Part shown: positions 11,733 through 24,035 of the stretch, one piece after another | How positions within the stretch are numbered: the stretch's first letter is position 1 | How the letters are laid out: the number at the start of each line of letters is the position of its first letter | NCBI GenBank assembly: GCA_021442155.1 | Contig: CM038222.1 | Coordinates: forward strand, 24,228,148-24,292,147 | Length of the DNA: 64,000 nucleotides | Reading direction: 5' to 3' | Source of the DNA: Cymbidium sinense | Lineage: Eukaryota > Streptophyta > Magnoliopsida > Asparagales > Orchidaceae | Notes under the pieces: model-generated | What the model saw: only the letters and a program-made list of their open reading frames with translations | Databases searched by the model: none | Told to the model about the DNA's origin: nothing | Made by a program: the position numbers and the translations under genes

Positions 11733-14240
11733 ATATTTTAACCTCAAAATGAACCCCCTGAAGTGTGCATTCAGAGTAGCTTTAAGGAAATTCCATGGGT
11801 TTGTTGTTCAACACCAGTGAATGAAAATCGATTCAAAAAAGTTCAAGGTGATATTAGAAATGCCACCTCCTAAAAGTTTAACTCAACTTAGATCATTCCA
11901 AAGGCAGTTGGCATATCTATGATACTTTATATCCAACATATCAAGAATATGTCAACCATTCTTAGCACTTGTCAAAATGGATGCCAAGTTCGAGTGGGAT
12001 GAAAAGTGTGAGCATGCCTTCGAAGACATCAAGCATTACCTGATGACACTGCCGGTTCTACAATCCCCAATCCTAGGATAGCCACTCAAACTTTACACTC
12101 CTCCGTTAGATGACTCTCTTGGTGCTTTGTTAGCCCAAGCCAATGAAAAAGGGATGAAAAACATACTCTACTACCTCAACTGTCATCTAATCCCTATTGA
12201 GGCTAATTATCCACCCATTGTGAAGCATTTCCTAGCTTTAATCTTTACATCTCAAAAGCTACAGCACTGTATGATTCCTCATAAGGTGAACTTAATCTCT
12301 AGGATCAATCCACTACAGTATCTCATGACATGGCCGATGCTATTCGAATAGTTGGCATGACGGTCCAATATTCTCTCATGATTTAACATTACCTTCGTAC
12401 TCCTCTGTGTGGATTTCTTAACAATACACCCACTTCCTGTTGACTCTCTGCTAAGTGATGATCTCCTTGATGAACAAATCATGAACTTGGCGGTTAGCAT
12501 TCACTGCTGGGAGATATATTTTGATGGTCTCAAAAGAATCAACATTGTGATGAGATTCTCATATCATATGTCTAATCCTTGCACCAACAATAAAGCCTAA
12601 TATGAGGCTCTGATTGCCGATATGGACTTAGCCATTACTCTAAGCATCCAGAACATCAAATCTTTGGGAATTTTTAGCTAGTTAATAGCCAAATCGCTAG
12701 GTCCTATAAGGTTATTAACACCAAGCTCCATCACTACCACAAGTACACCATGGAGTTGATGGATCAAATCCTAAAGGTTATAATTTATAAGATTTCTTGA
12801 GGAGAGAACATCATAGCATATGCTTTGGCCAAACTTTCCATGGAGTTGGCATGTTTGGAGGATGAGTCCACAATAAGGTCCAAAAAGGTCCAAAATAGAT
12901 AAGTCTTATCCATTGAACTCATCAAAAAGTACTCTCTTAAAGGGGAGGTTGCCATTTCTAAGAAGGACCAAGAGTTAGATTGGAGGCAACCATTCATGGA
13001 TTACCTAAATAAAGGTAAACTACTTCAAGAGAAGTCCCAAATCCATCAGATGAAGAAGAGAACACATTCCTACACTCTTGTGGATGGTGTCACATACCGG
13101 CGGTCTTTTGATCATATATGGTTACATTGTTTAGACAAACACAAAGCCCATATTATTGTGACTGAGGTACACCTAGGATTATGTGGAGGCAACCAATCTG
13201 ATTCGAAGATGAAAGCTAAGATCAAGAGACTAGGATACTACTGGCTATTGATGATCAAAGTTTGCATGGATATGGCTAAGCGATGCCACCAATGTCAAAT
13301 ACGGTGGTACCAAGCAAAATTCTACATCCTACATTGGTCTCATGGCCATTCAAGTGTTGGGAGTACCAACATAGTGGGTCTAATTGATCCTCCTTCATCT
13401 AAGGGTCATCGATTCATTTTAGCTGCTACTAACTAGTTTTCTAAATGGGCGAAGGTGATTATGCTCAGAGAGGTCACAGCTCAGTATTTGCTCTAATTTT
13501 TTAGGAACCATATCGTATATAAGTTCAGAGTGCCTCAGTGAATTATATATGATAATAGTACTACAATCAAGACCATCGACATTAATAACTTTGCCCGAAG
13601 ACACAACATAGATTAGAGATATTCTACCATCAACTACCCGATGGCAAATGACTTAGTAGAAGCCTTCAACAAAACTCTCATCCAAATACTAAAGATAATA
13701 ATAATAAACGATAGTGGCATGTTTGTTAGTTGAAGCCATGTGGTCCTCACATATAGAACTCCAACTCTCTACTCCTTCCTTATGTATGGGTCCCATTCTA
13801 CCATTAGAAGTCCAACTCCCATCACTAAGGATAGTTGTGGGTAGCAGGATCACAATAGAGTAGAACGCCAAGTTGGGTTAGAAGTGTTTGAAGGTTTAAA
13901 GGAGAGACACCTGCGAGCATGCCAAAACCTCAAGTTGTATAAATCTAAAATGATTCAAGCTCACAACAAGTTGGTCTGTCCTAAATCTTTTCAAGTAGGA
14001 GAGCTTATTTTAATTCTAAGGAGACTAATTGTTTCCTGTTAAAAGATGGGAGGCAAGTTTGAACCCCTTGGTAAGGCCCTTTTGCCATAAAGAAGGCCTA
14101 CCAAGGAGGATCTTATCAGCTTCTTAATCATAAGGAAGAGCACCTAAATCTTCCAATCAATGGGCTCTACTTAAAGAAATATTATAAATCATGTTTCAAA
14201 ATAATTTTCTTCAATGAAAATTCCAATTTGAATTGAATCT
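11733..14240 (+). pseudogene. Ty3/gypsy (Tat-type) RT end, dual RNase H and integrase, copy 1 right arm
   Basis: Continuation of the interrupted polyprotein. Order: RT thumb/connection (11735-12060), first RNase H (open 12127-12351; LLAQANEKG, NYPPIVKHFLALIF), a hinge with HPLPVDSLLSDDLLDE, a second RNase H-like domain starting WEIYFDG near 12510, then integrase. The integrase zinc finger lies about 13170-13310, with VHLGLCGGN (second His replaced by Asn) and RCHQCQ. The core starts with SSKGHRFILAATN (13396-13436) and continues through several frames. The C-terminal part (FQVGELIL near 14000) and GLYLKKYY near 14170 mark the end. The second RNase H-like domain places it in the Tat/Ogre side of chromoviral-independent gypsy elements. 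Numerous stops and frameshifts. Confidence 0.9.
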
Positions 14241-16202
14241 CTTCCATGTTAAAAGTATTCTTGTTTGCAAATCTGCCATGATGTGTTTAGGGTAGGTGTA
14301 AGGAACCTAAGCGACATCCTATCCTTCATCAAGACAGCACAAACACAAACTACACACAAACATATAAAATAAACACATATCTTTTATCTCGGGTTACTTT
14401 GAGTTGATATAACACCCCAAGTGGCACTCACTCAGTAGCTACTTTTGGTCGGGCTGACATGTTACCCTGCTAGTGTGTCACCCCAGTGGTCTTCTTTCTT
14501 TGGAGGATGTAAGTCCTCTATGCTTTCATTGATGAGCACCTGGTTAGGTTTGTAAGCCTTACTGTATGGTCGATAAGCTCTCTCATGTTGGCTTCATTTA
14601 ATTGGATGTGAGTCTACTATGTTTTCTTCTTGGATTAGCCTTCATGCACTAACTAGGTTGAGTATAGTTGAGGTTTAGGATAAGTCCCCTAGTAGCTCCT
14701 TCCCTTCTGACTGCTTCAAGTTTGGGTCCAGTCCTGCCTTGGGGCTCGCTGCTTAGTAGTCACTCTAAGTCAGATAGCACCTATCCTGCTGATGATAGAC
14801 TATCCCGATGATCAATTTCACATGGAAAGTTGTAAGCCTACACACTTTGTTTCCAAATTTATCATTGCATACTAATAGACACCTTAGGTTGGTTGGTTCC
14901 CACTATGCTAATGGATACACCACTCATGCTAACGGATAAATCTTAGGTTGGTTTGTTCTCGCACCTTAGGATACACCACTCATGGCAGATGCAAGTCTGC
15001 TATACTTTCTCTTTGAGTTGGCCACCGTACACCTATAGGCATTCTTTTCTATGGCTCAGAATAACGCCCCTAGCAGCACCTCTCTTGTGGGCACTATATT
15101 TGGATCACGTCCTTTGTGACCCCATTTATGCACTACCTGGGTTACTATCAGATTAAAAAGTTCCCCTTTCCCAGAAAGCACCCCTGTGTTTGGAGAATCT
15201 GTCCTATGGAAGTACAAATTCTTCCTTGGTCTAGTAAATCTGAGGCAGGTGAAGGTCTACATAGCCCTTTCTCAGTGTGGTCCCTTGCACATCGATAATA
15301 TCCACACAAACATATAAACAAAATATATATTCACTCGTGGATTAGGAGGACATCCCTAGCGGTACTTCTTCCAAGAAGGTATCCTATCTTTAGCGAAGTG
15401 TCAGCAAAACTCCCTGTAGGAATTGTCTGACTACTATTGAATTGATATAAGTCCTTAGTGGCATTCACTCAGTAGTCACCCCTAAGTTGGGTTCGATTTA
15501 TTGTGCTACCAATAGGTCACCCCAGTGGTTGTTCCTTGCTTTAGAAGATGTAAATCACTCATCTTCCGCTTACACAAAAGGCCACCCCTTAGGTTGGCTA
15601 GCTCTACCCCACAGCCAGTAGATTATCCCTTTGGATTTATAAATTTGAGATAGGATAAGTCCAATATAGCCCATTCTCAGTGGGTCCATCGCATACTGAC
15701 ATGATCCATAAATTAAATATATTAAATTTGATCGAGCTTAAATCCCCAATAGATATGCCCTCAATTTGAAATCAAACTAAACCAAACAAACCATATCATA
15801 TCACATGAAGTTAAGATAAAATTAATCCTGACTACTTTTGAGTTGACATAAGTTCCCAGTGGCATCACTTAGTAGTTTCCCTAGGTTAGGTTTGATTTGT
15901 AGTGCATCCAATAAGTCACTACAGTGATTGTTACTCTTTTTGGAAGATGTAAGTATGCTACGCCTTATTCCTAGCACAATCATTGTACATCGAAAGGAAA
16001 ACCCTTAGGTTGGCTAGCCCAACCCCACAGCTAGTAGACTATCCCTTTGGATTTGTAAACCTGAGGTAGGTCAAGGCTGATATAGCCCCTTCTCAGTGGG
16101 TCCATCGTACAATGATGGGTCCATACATTAACTCAGATTAAATTAAACCCAATTTGATTTTTTTCGAGTGGAGTTAACCACACCCTTTTCCCCAGTGGAG
16201 CC
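14241..16202 (+). repeat. Gypsy 3' noncoding/LTR-type sequence, copy 1 (truncated)
   Basis: Noncoding sequence directly after the integrase; it matches 21546-23490 after the second gypsy copy and, in reverse, 62619-64000. It has internal subrepeats of about 400 bp: the GAGTTGATATAA...CACTCAGTAG...CACCCCAGTGG...GATGTAAGTC module occurs near 14400, 15435 and 15835, and the CCCTTAGGTTGGCTAG...TGGGTCCATCG module near 15585 and 16000. It stops abruptly at 16202 in the middle of a CCCAGTGGAGCC word, where the long LTR-like tail begins. I infer LTR or 3' untranslated sequence; the exact LTR boundary is not resolved. Confidence 0.65.
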
Positions 16203-17035
16203 TTGGGTTGATTCTGGTTTGGCTTGATAATTGTAGATTTCATTTATATTTGTAAATATGATCAAAGGTATGATTGATTCATGAGAAAATCAATTGAATT
16301 TAGGTTTTGGAATGAAGGAATTTGGTTAAGTCCATGGAGTTGGGTCATGTGGCTTAGGGTTGGATTTTAATTTAGTTTGATTTAGTTTTGATGATTTAAA
16401 TGTATATTTCATTTAAATTTGTGAAGATAATTGAAAATATAATTGATTTATGAGAAAATTAATTGATTTTGACTTGATTTGGATTAAGATATGGCTAAGT
16501 CCATGGGTTAGGTCATACAGCTTAAGAAGGGTTTTGATTTAATTTGATTTGGTTTGATTTAGTTTTGATCATTTGAATGTAGATTTGATTTATAACTAGA
16601 AAGATGATTTAAGATATAAATTGTTTATGAGAAAATAATTAATTTTAGATTCATTTGGATCTAGGTTTGGCTAAGTCCATGGGATAGGTCATATTGCATA
16701 AGAAGGTTTTCAATTTTGGATTTGACCATGGGCTTCAATCATTTCGTTTTGAAATTTGTGTTTGGATTTGGATTTGAATTTGATGTATGAATTGAACTTG
16801 AGGTTTGGTTTGAGAAGGTGAATGTGGATTATATTTGGGTTGTAGGGTAGGTGGATTATCCTAATCCCTAAGGCATAACCTAATCCTATTGTTAACCCTT
16901 CTAAGTCTTTAGTCTTAGGTTAAGTGTTTACCTAATTGTTAGAAGTGTCTTATGACTAGGGAAGTCTTAGTGTCTACAAGACTCTTAAGTCTAAGATGGG
17001 AAGATTGAATCTGCACTCCAAAAGTGAGATCAACA
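16203..17035. repeat. 3' end fragment of the long LTR-like element
   Basis: Matches 2208-3029, beginning at TTGGGTTGATT and ending with TCAACA at 17030-17035. The left edge is an abrupt join to gypsy 3' sequence; the right edge is the same LTR-to-protease join seen at 3029/3030. Noncoding. Confidence 0.8.
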
Positions 17036-18530
17036 AGCCTTAGGCTCCATAGTGTTGCCCTTGGAGATAGATGACTGGAAGATTCAAGCCAAGTTTTACA
17101 TTATAGACTAGGATACATCTTTCAATGCTTCACTTGGGAGACCATGGATACATGAGAACAATATAGTTCCATCCTCTCTACATCAGTGTATGAAGTTCGT
17201 GAGTGGTGGGATCATCTATTGTGTCAAATGAGATCTCAAGAAATTTACAGTTCATGAGATTGGCATATATGAGGATGTGGCTTACTACCTCCCTAAAAAT
17301 CAACAAGTCTATTCTCATGAACTTGGCAAAAGTTAAAAAAAAAACAAAAAGAACATGAATAAGAAAAAGTAAAAAGAAAAGAAATGAGAAAACTAAAAAG
17401 AAAATAAAAGGGAGCGAAAATAGATTTGGAGGAGGAAGTGGAGCCTGACATTAAAATTCACTCACAATTCATCATTCCATTTAAACATATGGGTAGGATG
17501 ACCTGACCTCCACTAGGTAGAGGAAGAGCCCAGTTCAGAGGCAGTCCTAAGGGTGGAAAACCTCTTTATTGGCCACCCAATAGAAGTTATGTCCCAGCTA
17601 TATACTTAAAATATAATTCATAGGATGAGTCTTAGATGGTTAGCACACTAGCCAGTTCTTCTTAGAAGTAAAATCCCTTGGAGGTGACACTTGATCTAGA
17701 TAGCGATGAAGACTGGGCTCCAAAGCAAAGCGTAAGTGTATCTAAGTCTATAGATAAAATAGTTAGGCATCAGTTGGGAACCTTAGCTCTAAACCCACTT
17801 TTCTCTCAAAAAGTTGAGGGTTTGGTAGTTAAGGAAGCCCCTAAGTCATCCACAGGTGTGAAGACTCAGAGGTTCCTTTTGGGAGCATCATCCTCAAGTC
17901 AAGAAGTTTATGTAAAACTTGAGCATGATTCATATAAAGATTTAATAGAATTACCTTTTGATTAGTGCTTGCCTTGTGTTCAAAATTTAGAAAAGAAAAG
18001 GATAATCCCACATACTTGGTCAAAGCACAGGTTAGATTACCTCGAAAGAATATGGAAGAACAAATTCAAAACCTCTCAATCAAGACCAGGACTAGGATTT
18101 AATACAGTGGGTCCAGTCGATGATGACGATCAGTGCTTAGTCATCACCATTCATTTATAATCTAAAAGGTTCTTTTCAAATCACATTAACTCATATGAGG
18201 AGCTGTGCTTAGAAACTTCAGATGATTTAGATGATTTTAAAGTTAAAGATGAACTGCCAAACTTCAAAGAGCTCAAGGATATTAACTTAGGAACTAAAAA
18301 GATCCATGCCTGACATACAATAGTTCTTTGTTGAATGAAATTGAAACCTATGACTTAGTTAGGATATTGATTAAGTTTAAGAACTACTTTGCATGGAGTT
18401 ATGAAGAGATACCTGGATTTTATCTTAGTATAAAAGTCCATAAACTAGCCACCGAACTCTAGTCAATCAAGTCATTTGAATCAATGCTAACTTCATCAGG
18501 GAAGAAAAATAGCTACCTAGTTAGCCAGCA
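17036..18530 (+). pseudogene. Ty3/gypsy protease end and protease-RT linker, copy 2
   Basis: Starts at the same protease position as the copy at 3030 ([33 protein letters not shown]). A lysine-rich stretch follows at 17330-17430 (poly-A-rich DNA), then a basic PPLGRGRAQFRGS segment, an open stretch at 17678-17965 starting MEVTLDLDSDEDWAPKQS, and an acidic linker with GPVDDDDQCLVITIHL (to 18160). Near 18380 comes the FAWSYEEIPG motif that precedes RT in Tat-type elements. Gag is missing because the element is cut at the LTR junction. Several stops. Confidence 0.85.
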
Positions 18531-19060
18531 TCATCCTAGTTAAAAAAATAATGATAAATTCACATATGTGTTGATTTAAGAGATTTAAATTAGGCATTTA
18601 CAAAAGATCAATTACCACTACCAATCCTAGAGCTGATGGTGGACATTGCTTCATCTCATGCAGTCTTCTCTTTCATGGATGGCTCATCTAGATATAACCA
18701 AATAATGATGGCCCCTGAATATCAAGGAAACACTACTTTTAGAACCCCCAGTTGAAATCTATTACAATATGGTCATGCTTTTCAGCCTTAAAAATGCCAG
18801 TGCTACATACCAGTGGGCTATGACTCGAATCTTTGATGAACTCATTCATCATCAAGATGAGTTCTATGTCGAAGATCTCGTGGTCAAAAGTAGAGAAAAG
18901 GAAGATAATCTCTTTTAATTGAGAGTATTTTTTGAATATTTAAGATAATTTAACCTCAAAATGAACCCCCTAAGTGTGCATTCAGAGTAGCTTCAAGGAA
19001 TTTACTTTGGTTTGTTGTCTGACACCATGAAATCAAAATTGATTCGTTGTAGATCAATGT
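18531..19060 (+). pseudogene. Ty3/gypsy reverse transcriptase, copy 2 (catalytic box altered)
   Basis: RT fingers and palm. The catalytic box reads YVEDLVV at 18865-18885: the first aspartate of the YVDD pair has become glutamate, so the enzyme would be inactive even if the frame were restored. The copy is continuous across 18945-18965, where copy 1 has the 8.1 kb insertion. The following CAFRVASRNFLWFVV-like segment is frame-broken. Confidence 0.88.
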
Positions 19061-20280
19061 GATATTAGAAATGCCACCCCGTAATAGTTTAACTCAACTC
19101 AAATCATTCCAAGGGTGGTTGGAGTATCTAAGATGCTTTATATCCAACATATATAGAAGATGTCAGCCATTCTCAACTCTTGTCAAGAAGGATACCAAGT
19201 TTAAGTGGGATGACAAATTTGAGCATGCCTTCAAAGACATCAAGTATTACCTGATAATTCTGCTGGTTCAAGCAACCCCTATCCTGGGCATGCCACTCAT
19301 ACTTTAAACTGCTACATTAGATGACTCCTTTGGTGCTTTGTTGGCCCAAGCCAATGACGAAGGGAAGGAAAACACACTCTACAACCTCAATTATTGTCTA
19401 ATCCCTACCGAGTCTAATTATCCACCCATTGAGATGCAATGCTTAGCTTTAATCTTTGCATCCCAAAAGCTACAACACTACATGCTTCCTCATATGGTTA
19501 ACTTAATCTCTAAGATCAATCCACTATAGTATCTCATGACATAGCCGATGCTATCCCGATGATTGGCATGATGGTCCATGATCCTCTCGCAATTTGACAT
19601 TACCTTTGTACCCCTCTGTGTAGTGAAAGGACAAGCGCTAGCTGATTTCTTGGCATCACATCCACTTCCTACTAACTCTCCACTTAATGATGATCTCCCT
19701 GATGAATAAATCATGAACTTATGGGATACTAGCATTCATCGCTGGGATATGTGCTTTGATGGTGAGGCTTCCTCTCAAAGAGGAGAAGAACCACACTATT
19801 GTGGGTGATTAGAGTATATCATCTTTCCAATCCTTACACCAATAATGAAGTTGAATATGAGTCTCTGATTACCAATTTGTAGTTAATTATTACTATAAAC
19901 ATCTAGAACATCAACATCTTCGAGGATTCTCGGCTAGTTATCAACAAAATTATTGGGTCCTATAACGTTATAAAGCCCAAGCTCTATCAGTACCATAAGA
20001 ACACCATGGAGTTGTTGGCCCAAATCCCAAAGGTTACCATTTATAATATTTCTTGAGGGGAGACTGTCGTAGTGTATGCTTTAGCCAAGCTTTCCAAGGA
20101 GTTGCAATGTCCGGAGGATGAGTCCATTTCAATAAAGGACCAAAATAAACAAGTCTTATCCATTAATGATATTGAACTCTTCAAAAAGTAGTCTCTTGAT
20201 GGGGAGGTTACCATTGCCAAAAAGGATGAGGAGTTAGATTGGAGGCAACCATTCATAGACTACATAAATAAAGGCAAAAT
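19061..20280 (+). pseudogene. Ty3/gypsy dual RNase H region, copy 2
   Basis: First RNase H: open frames 19059-19307 and 19338-19529, with LLAQANDEGKENTLY and NYPPIEMQCLALIFASQKLQ. Then the hinge VKGQALADFLASHPLPTN (about 19625-19680), and a second RNase H-like domain starting near WDMCFDGEASS (19745) and continuing through the frame-broken TNNE-like region near 19840. The domain order RT, RNase H, hinge, second RNase H matches Tat/Ogre elements. Broken by stops at several places. Confidence 0.85.
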
Positions 20281-21545
20281 TGCTCAAGAGCAGTCACAAG
20301 CCCAGCAGATGAAGCATAGAGCACTTTCTTACACTCTTGTGGATGGTGTATTGTATCAGGGATCTTTCGATCAAATGTGGTTCCATTATTTAGACAAGCA
20401 CAAAGATCGTAAGATCTTGGTCAAGTTACACTCAAAATTATGTGGAGCAAAACAATCTGGTCTGAAGATGAAAGACAAGTTCAAGAGACTAGGATACTAC
20501 TGGTCATCGATGATCAAAGTGTGCATGGATATAGCTTGGCGATGCCACCAATGTCAAATACACGATATGGTCCTACAACAACCACCCAACATTCTACATC
20601 CTACATTGACCTCATAACCATTCGAGTGTTGGGATACTAACATAGTGGGTCTGATTGATCCTTCTTTTTCCAAGGGCCATCGGTTCAGTTTAGCTGGTAC
20701 TAAATACTTTTCAAAATGGAGAAGGTGATTTCACTCAGAGAGGTCACAGCTCAGCATGTGCTCCAATTTTTTAGAATCCATATCGTATATAGGTTCCGAG
20801 TGCCTTAAAAAATTATATTTGATAGTGTTACTACATTCAAGAGCACTAAGATCAAGAACTTAACCCAAACACACAACATTGATTGGAGATATTCTACCAT
20901 CAACTACCCAATGAAAAACATCTTTGCAGAAGGCTTCAATAGAACTCTCATCCAAATACTGAAGAAGACACTCGACAATAACAAGCGATAGTGGCATGAC
21001 CAGTTAGTTAAAGCCTTATGGGCCTATCGCATCACATATAGAACTCCAACTCAGTCTATTCCTTTCTTCTAATTGTATGACTCTGAAGCCATTCTACCAT
21101 TAAAAGTCCAACTCCCATCACTAACAATAGCTATGGGTAGCAAGATAACAATAGAGTTGAATGCCAAGTTGAGGTTAGAAGAGCTCAAAGGTCTGGAGGA
21201 GAGATGCCTGTGAGGATGCCAAAACTTTGAGTTGTATAAAGCTAAAATGATTCAAGATCACAAGTTGGTCCATTCTAGAGCTTTCCAAGTATGAGAGCTT
21301 ATTTTAGTTCTAAGGAGACCGATTGTTGCCTGTCATAAGATAAGAAGCAATTTTGAACCCACTTAGGAAATCTCTTTTGCCTTTAAGAAGGCCTACTAAG
21401 GAGGATCTTATCAGCTTATTAATCATAAGGGAGAGCACTCAATGCTTTCAATCAATGAAATCTACTTAAAGAAATATTATAAATCATTGTTGAAAATAAT
21501 TATCATCAATGAAAATTCCATTTCAAATTCAGTCTCTTCCATTTT
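20281..21545 (+). pseudogene. Ty3/gypsy integrase, copy 2
   Basis: Open stretch 20309-20617 carries the integrase zinc-finger region: LDKHKDRKILVKLHSKLCG and RCHQCQIHD (the second His of the HHCC finger is lost, the Cys pair is kept). The core follows near 20640-21060 (GLIDPSFSKGHRFSLAGTK, then INYPM and TYRTPTQS), and the C-terminal part near 21290-21480 (WELILVLRRP-like, then IYLKKYY). No chromodomain is seen. Stops and frameshifts throughout. Confidence 0.87.
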
Positions 21546-24035
21546 GAAAATAGTATTGTTTGTGAATCGCCATGTTTAGGTAGGTGTAAGGAACTCGAGC
21601 AACATCTTATCATACATAACAAAAACACAAACTACACACAAACATATAAAGCAAATACATATCTTTATCTCAATCTAAGTTGAGATAACGCCCCAAACTG
21701 ATGTTGCTATAGGTCGAGATGATGACATCCGCCTTTAGTATGTCACATCTTCTTGCTTTGGAGGATGTAAGTTTACTATACTTTCATTCCTTACTTGGCC
21801 ATTTCTCATCGATGAGCACCTTATTAGTTTGGTAAGCCTTACTGCGTGGTCAGTATGCTACCTCATGTTGGTTTCATTTAAGAGGATGTAAGTTTGCTAC
21901 ACTTCTTAGATTAGCCTTCGTGCATTGACTAGGTTGAGTATATTTGAGGTTTAGGATAAGTCCCTTAGCGACTCCTTCCCTCCTGACTGCTTCAAGTCTA
22001 GGTTCAGTCGTTCATCAGGGCTCCCCACTTAGTAGTCTCTTTAGGACAGATAGTATTTGTCTTATCGACAATAAACTATCTTGATGATTAGTTCCACTTG
22101 GAAAGTTGTAAACTTACACACTTTCTTTCTAGATTGATCGTTGCACACCGATAGCCACCTTAGGTTGGTTAGTTCTCACTATGATGATGGATACACCACT
22201 CATGCTGATGGATACACCTTAGGTTGGTTGGTTCTCGCACCTTAGGATACACCACTCATGGTAGATGTAAGTCTACTATGCTTTATCCTTGAGTTGGACA
22301 CCGTAAACCTATAGGCTTTCTTTTCCAGGGCTCAGTATAACAGCCCTAGAAGCAACTCCCATGTGGGCACTATATTTAGATCTTTTGTGAACCCATTTAT
22401 ATACTACCTGGGTTACTATTGGATTAGACAGTTTTCCTTTCCTAGTATCCACCCCTGTGGTTGGAGAGTCCATCTTATGGATGTGCATATTCTCCCTTGG
22501 TCTAGTAAATCTGGGATAGGTAAAGGCTGACATAGCCCCTTCTCAGTGTGGTCCCTCGCACACCAATAGTGCCCACACAAACATATAAATAAAATATATA
22601 TTCTCTTATAGATTAGGAGGACACCACTAGCGATAAATTTTCCTAAGAAAACATCCTATCTTTAGGGAAGTGTTAGCAAAAGTCCTTATAAGAATCACCT
22701 GACTTCTCTTGAGTTGATAAAGTCCCCAATGATATTCACTCAGTAGTGACCCCTAAGTCAGGTTCTATTTGTTGTACTACCAACAGGTCACCCTCGCAGT
22801 TGTTCCCTAATTTATAAGATGTAAGTCTGCTACTCCTTCCTAGTATAACTGTTGAACATCGAAAGGAAACCCCTTAGGTTGGCTAGCTCTACCCCACAAC
22901 TAGTAGACTATCCCTTTGGATTTGTAAATCTGAGATAGGATAAGTTTGAAATAGCCCGTTCTCAATGGGTCCATCGTACATCGATATGGTCCATAAATTA
23001 GATCTATCAAATTTGACCGAGCTCACATCCCTAGCGGATATGCCCTCAATTTGAAATCAAACTAAACCAAATAAATCATATCAAATCACATGAAATTAAT
23101 ATGGAATTAATGTTGACTACATTTCTATTGACGTAATTCCCCAACAGCATTCACTCAGTAGTCTCCCTAGGTTAGATTTGATTTGTTGTGCAACCAACAG
23201 GTCACCCCAACAATTGTTCCTCACTTAAGAAGATGTAAGTCTGCTACGCCTTCTTTCTAGCACAGTCATTGCACATTGAAAGGCAACCCTTTAGGTTGGC
23301 TAGCTCTACCCCACAACCGATAAACTATCCCTTTGGATTTGTAAACTTGAGATAGGTAAAGGCTGATATAGCCCCTTCTTAGTGGGTCCATCGCACACCA
23401 ATAGGGTCCATACATTAACCCAGATTAAATTAACCTAATATGATTTACCCTAGTGGAGTTAAATCACACCCTTCTCCCATGTGGAGCCCCAAATGATATA
23501 TAAATAAGTCAAGCAAACAAATCAAATTCAAAACCAACCTCCCTTGTGGAGCCAAATTAAACCAACTCCCCTAGTAGAGTCTAAAGCAAAGAAATCCAAC
23601 CAAAATCTTATTCACATTGAATACATCCCCAAACAAATCTATGAAATCAAACTCAAATCTCAATCCCTAGTGGATAGCCCGAACCTGCTTTCCTCGTGGA
23701 AGGTTCATATACCTGATCCCTAGTGGACTCGAGCCCAAATCTCTAAAATATGTTCCTACACATCAATTAAAATAAATATAATTAAAGTCAATTCGATCTT
23801 AATCTCTGGTGGATTATAGATTCTTATTCCTAGTGGATGTTTTTTCCACAAATCATATAATCAAACCAAATTCAAACTTTATCCCTAGCAAATTTTCTTC
23901 TTCTATGCCCTCGACATAGACCCCTCATATGTCATGTCCAATGCATGTGTGATCCCCTAGCAGATCTCCCTCCATGTCCTTGACATGTTATTCTCATCAA
24001 ATCTTATTTCTTCTCTTATGCACACCTTTAATACT
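21546..24035 (+). repeat. Gypsy 3' noncoding/LTR-type sequence, copy 2
   Basis: Matches 14241-16202 and extends further. The extra part (23490-24000) is a series of short clauses with CCCTAGTGGA, TCCCTAGTGGAT and GTCCTTGACATG words; these reappear in reverse at 62760-63360 as CCACTAGGGA-type words. Same roughly 400-bp subrepeats as copy 1. The boundary to the AT-rich tandem repeat is near 24035, not sharply defined. No coding potential seen. Confidence 0.65.

Noticed and set aside
14953..15298. Overlapping small plus frames in the gypsy 3' region
   Set aside because: Not maintained in the homologous sequence near 22250-22560; noncoding LTR-type DNA.
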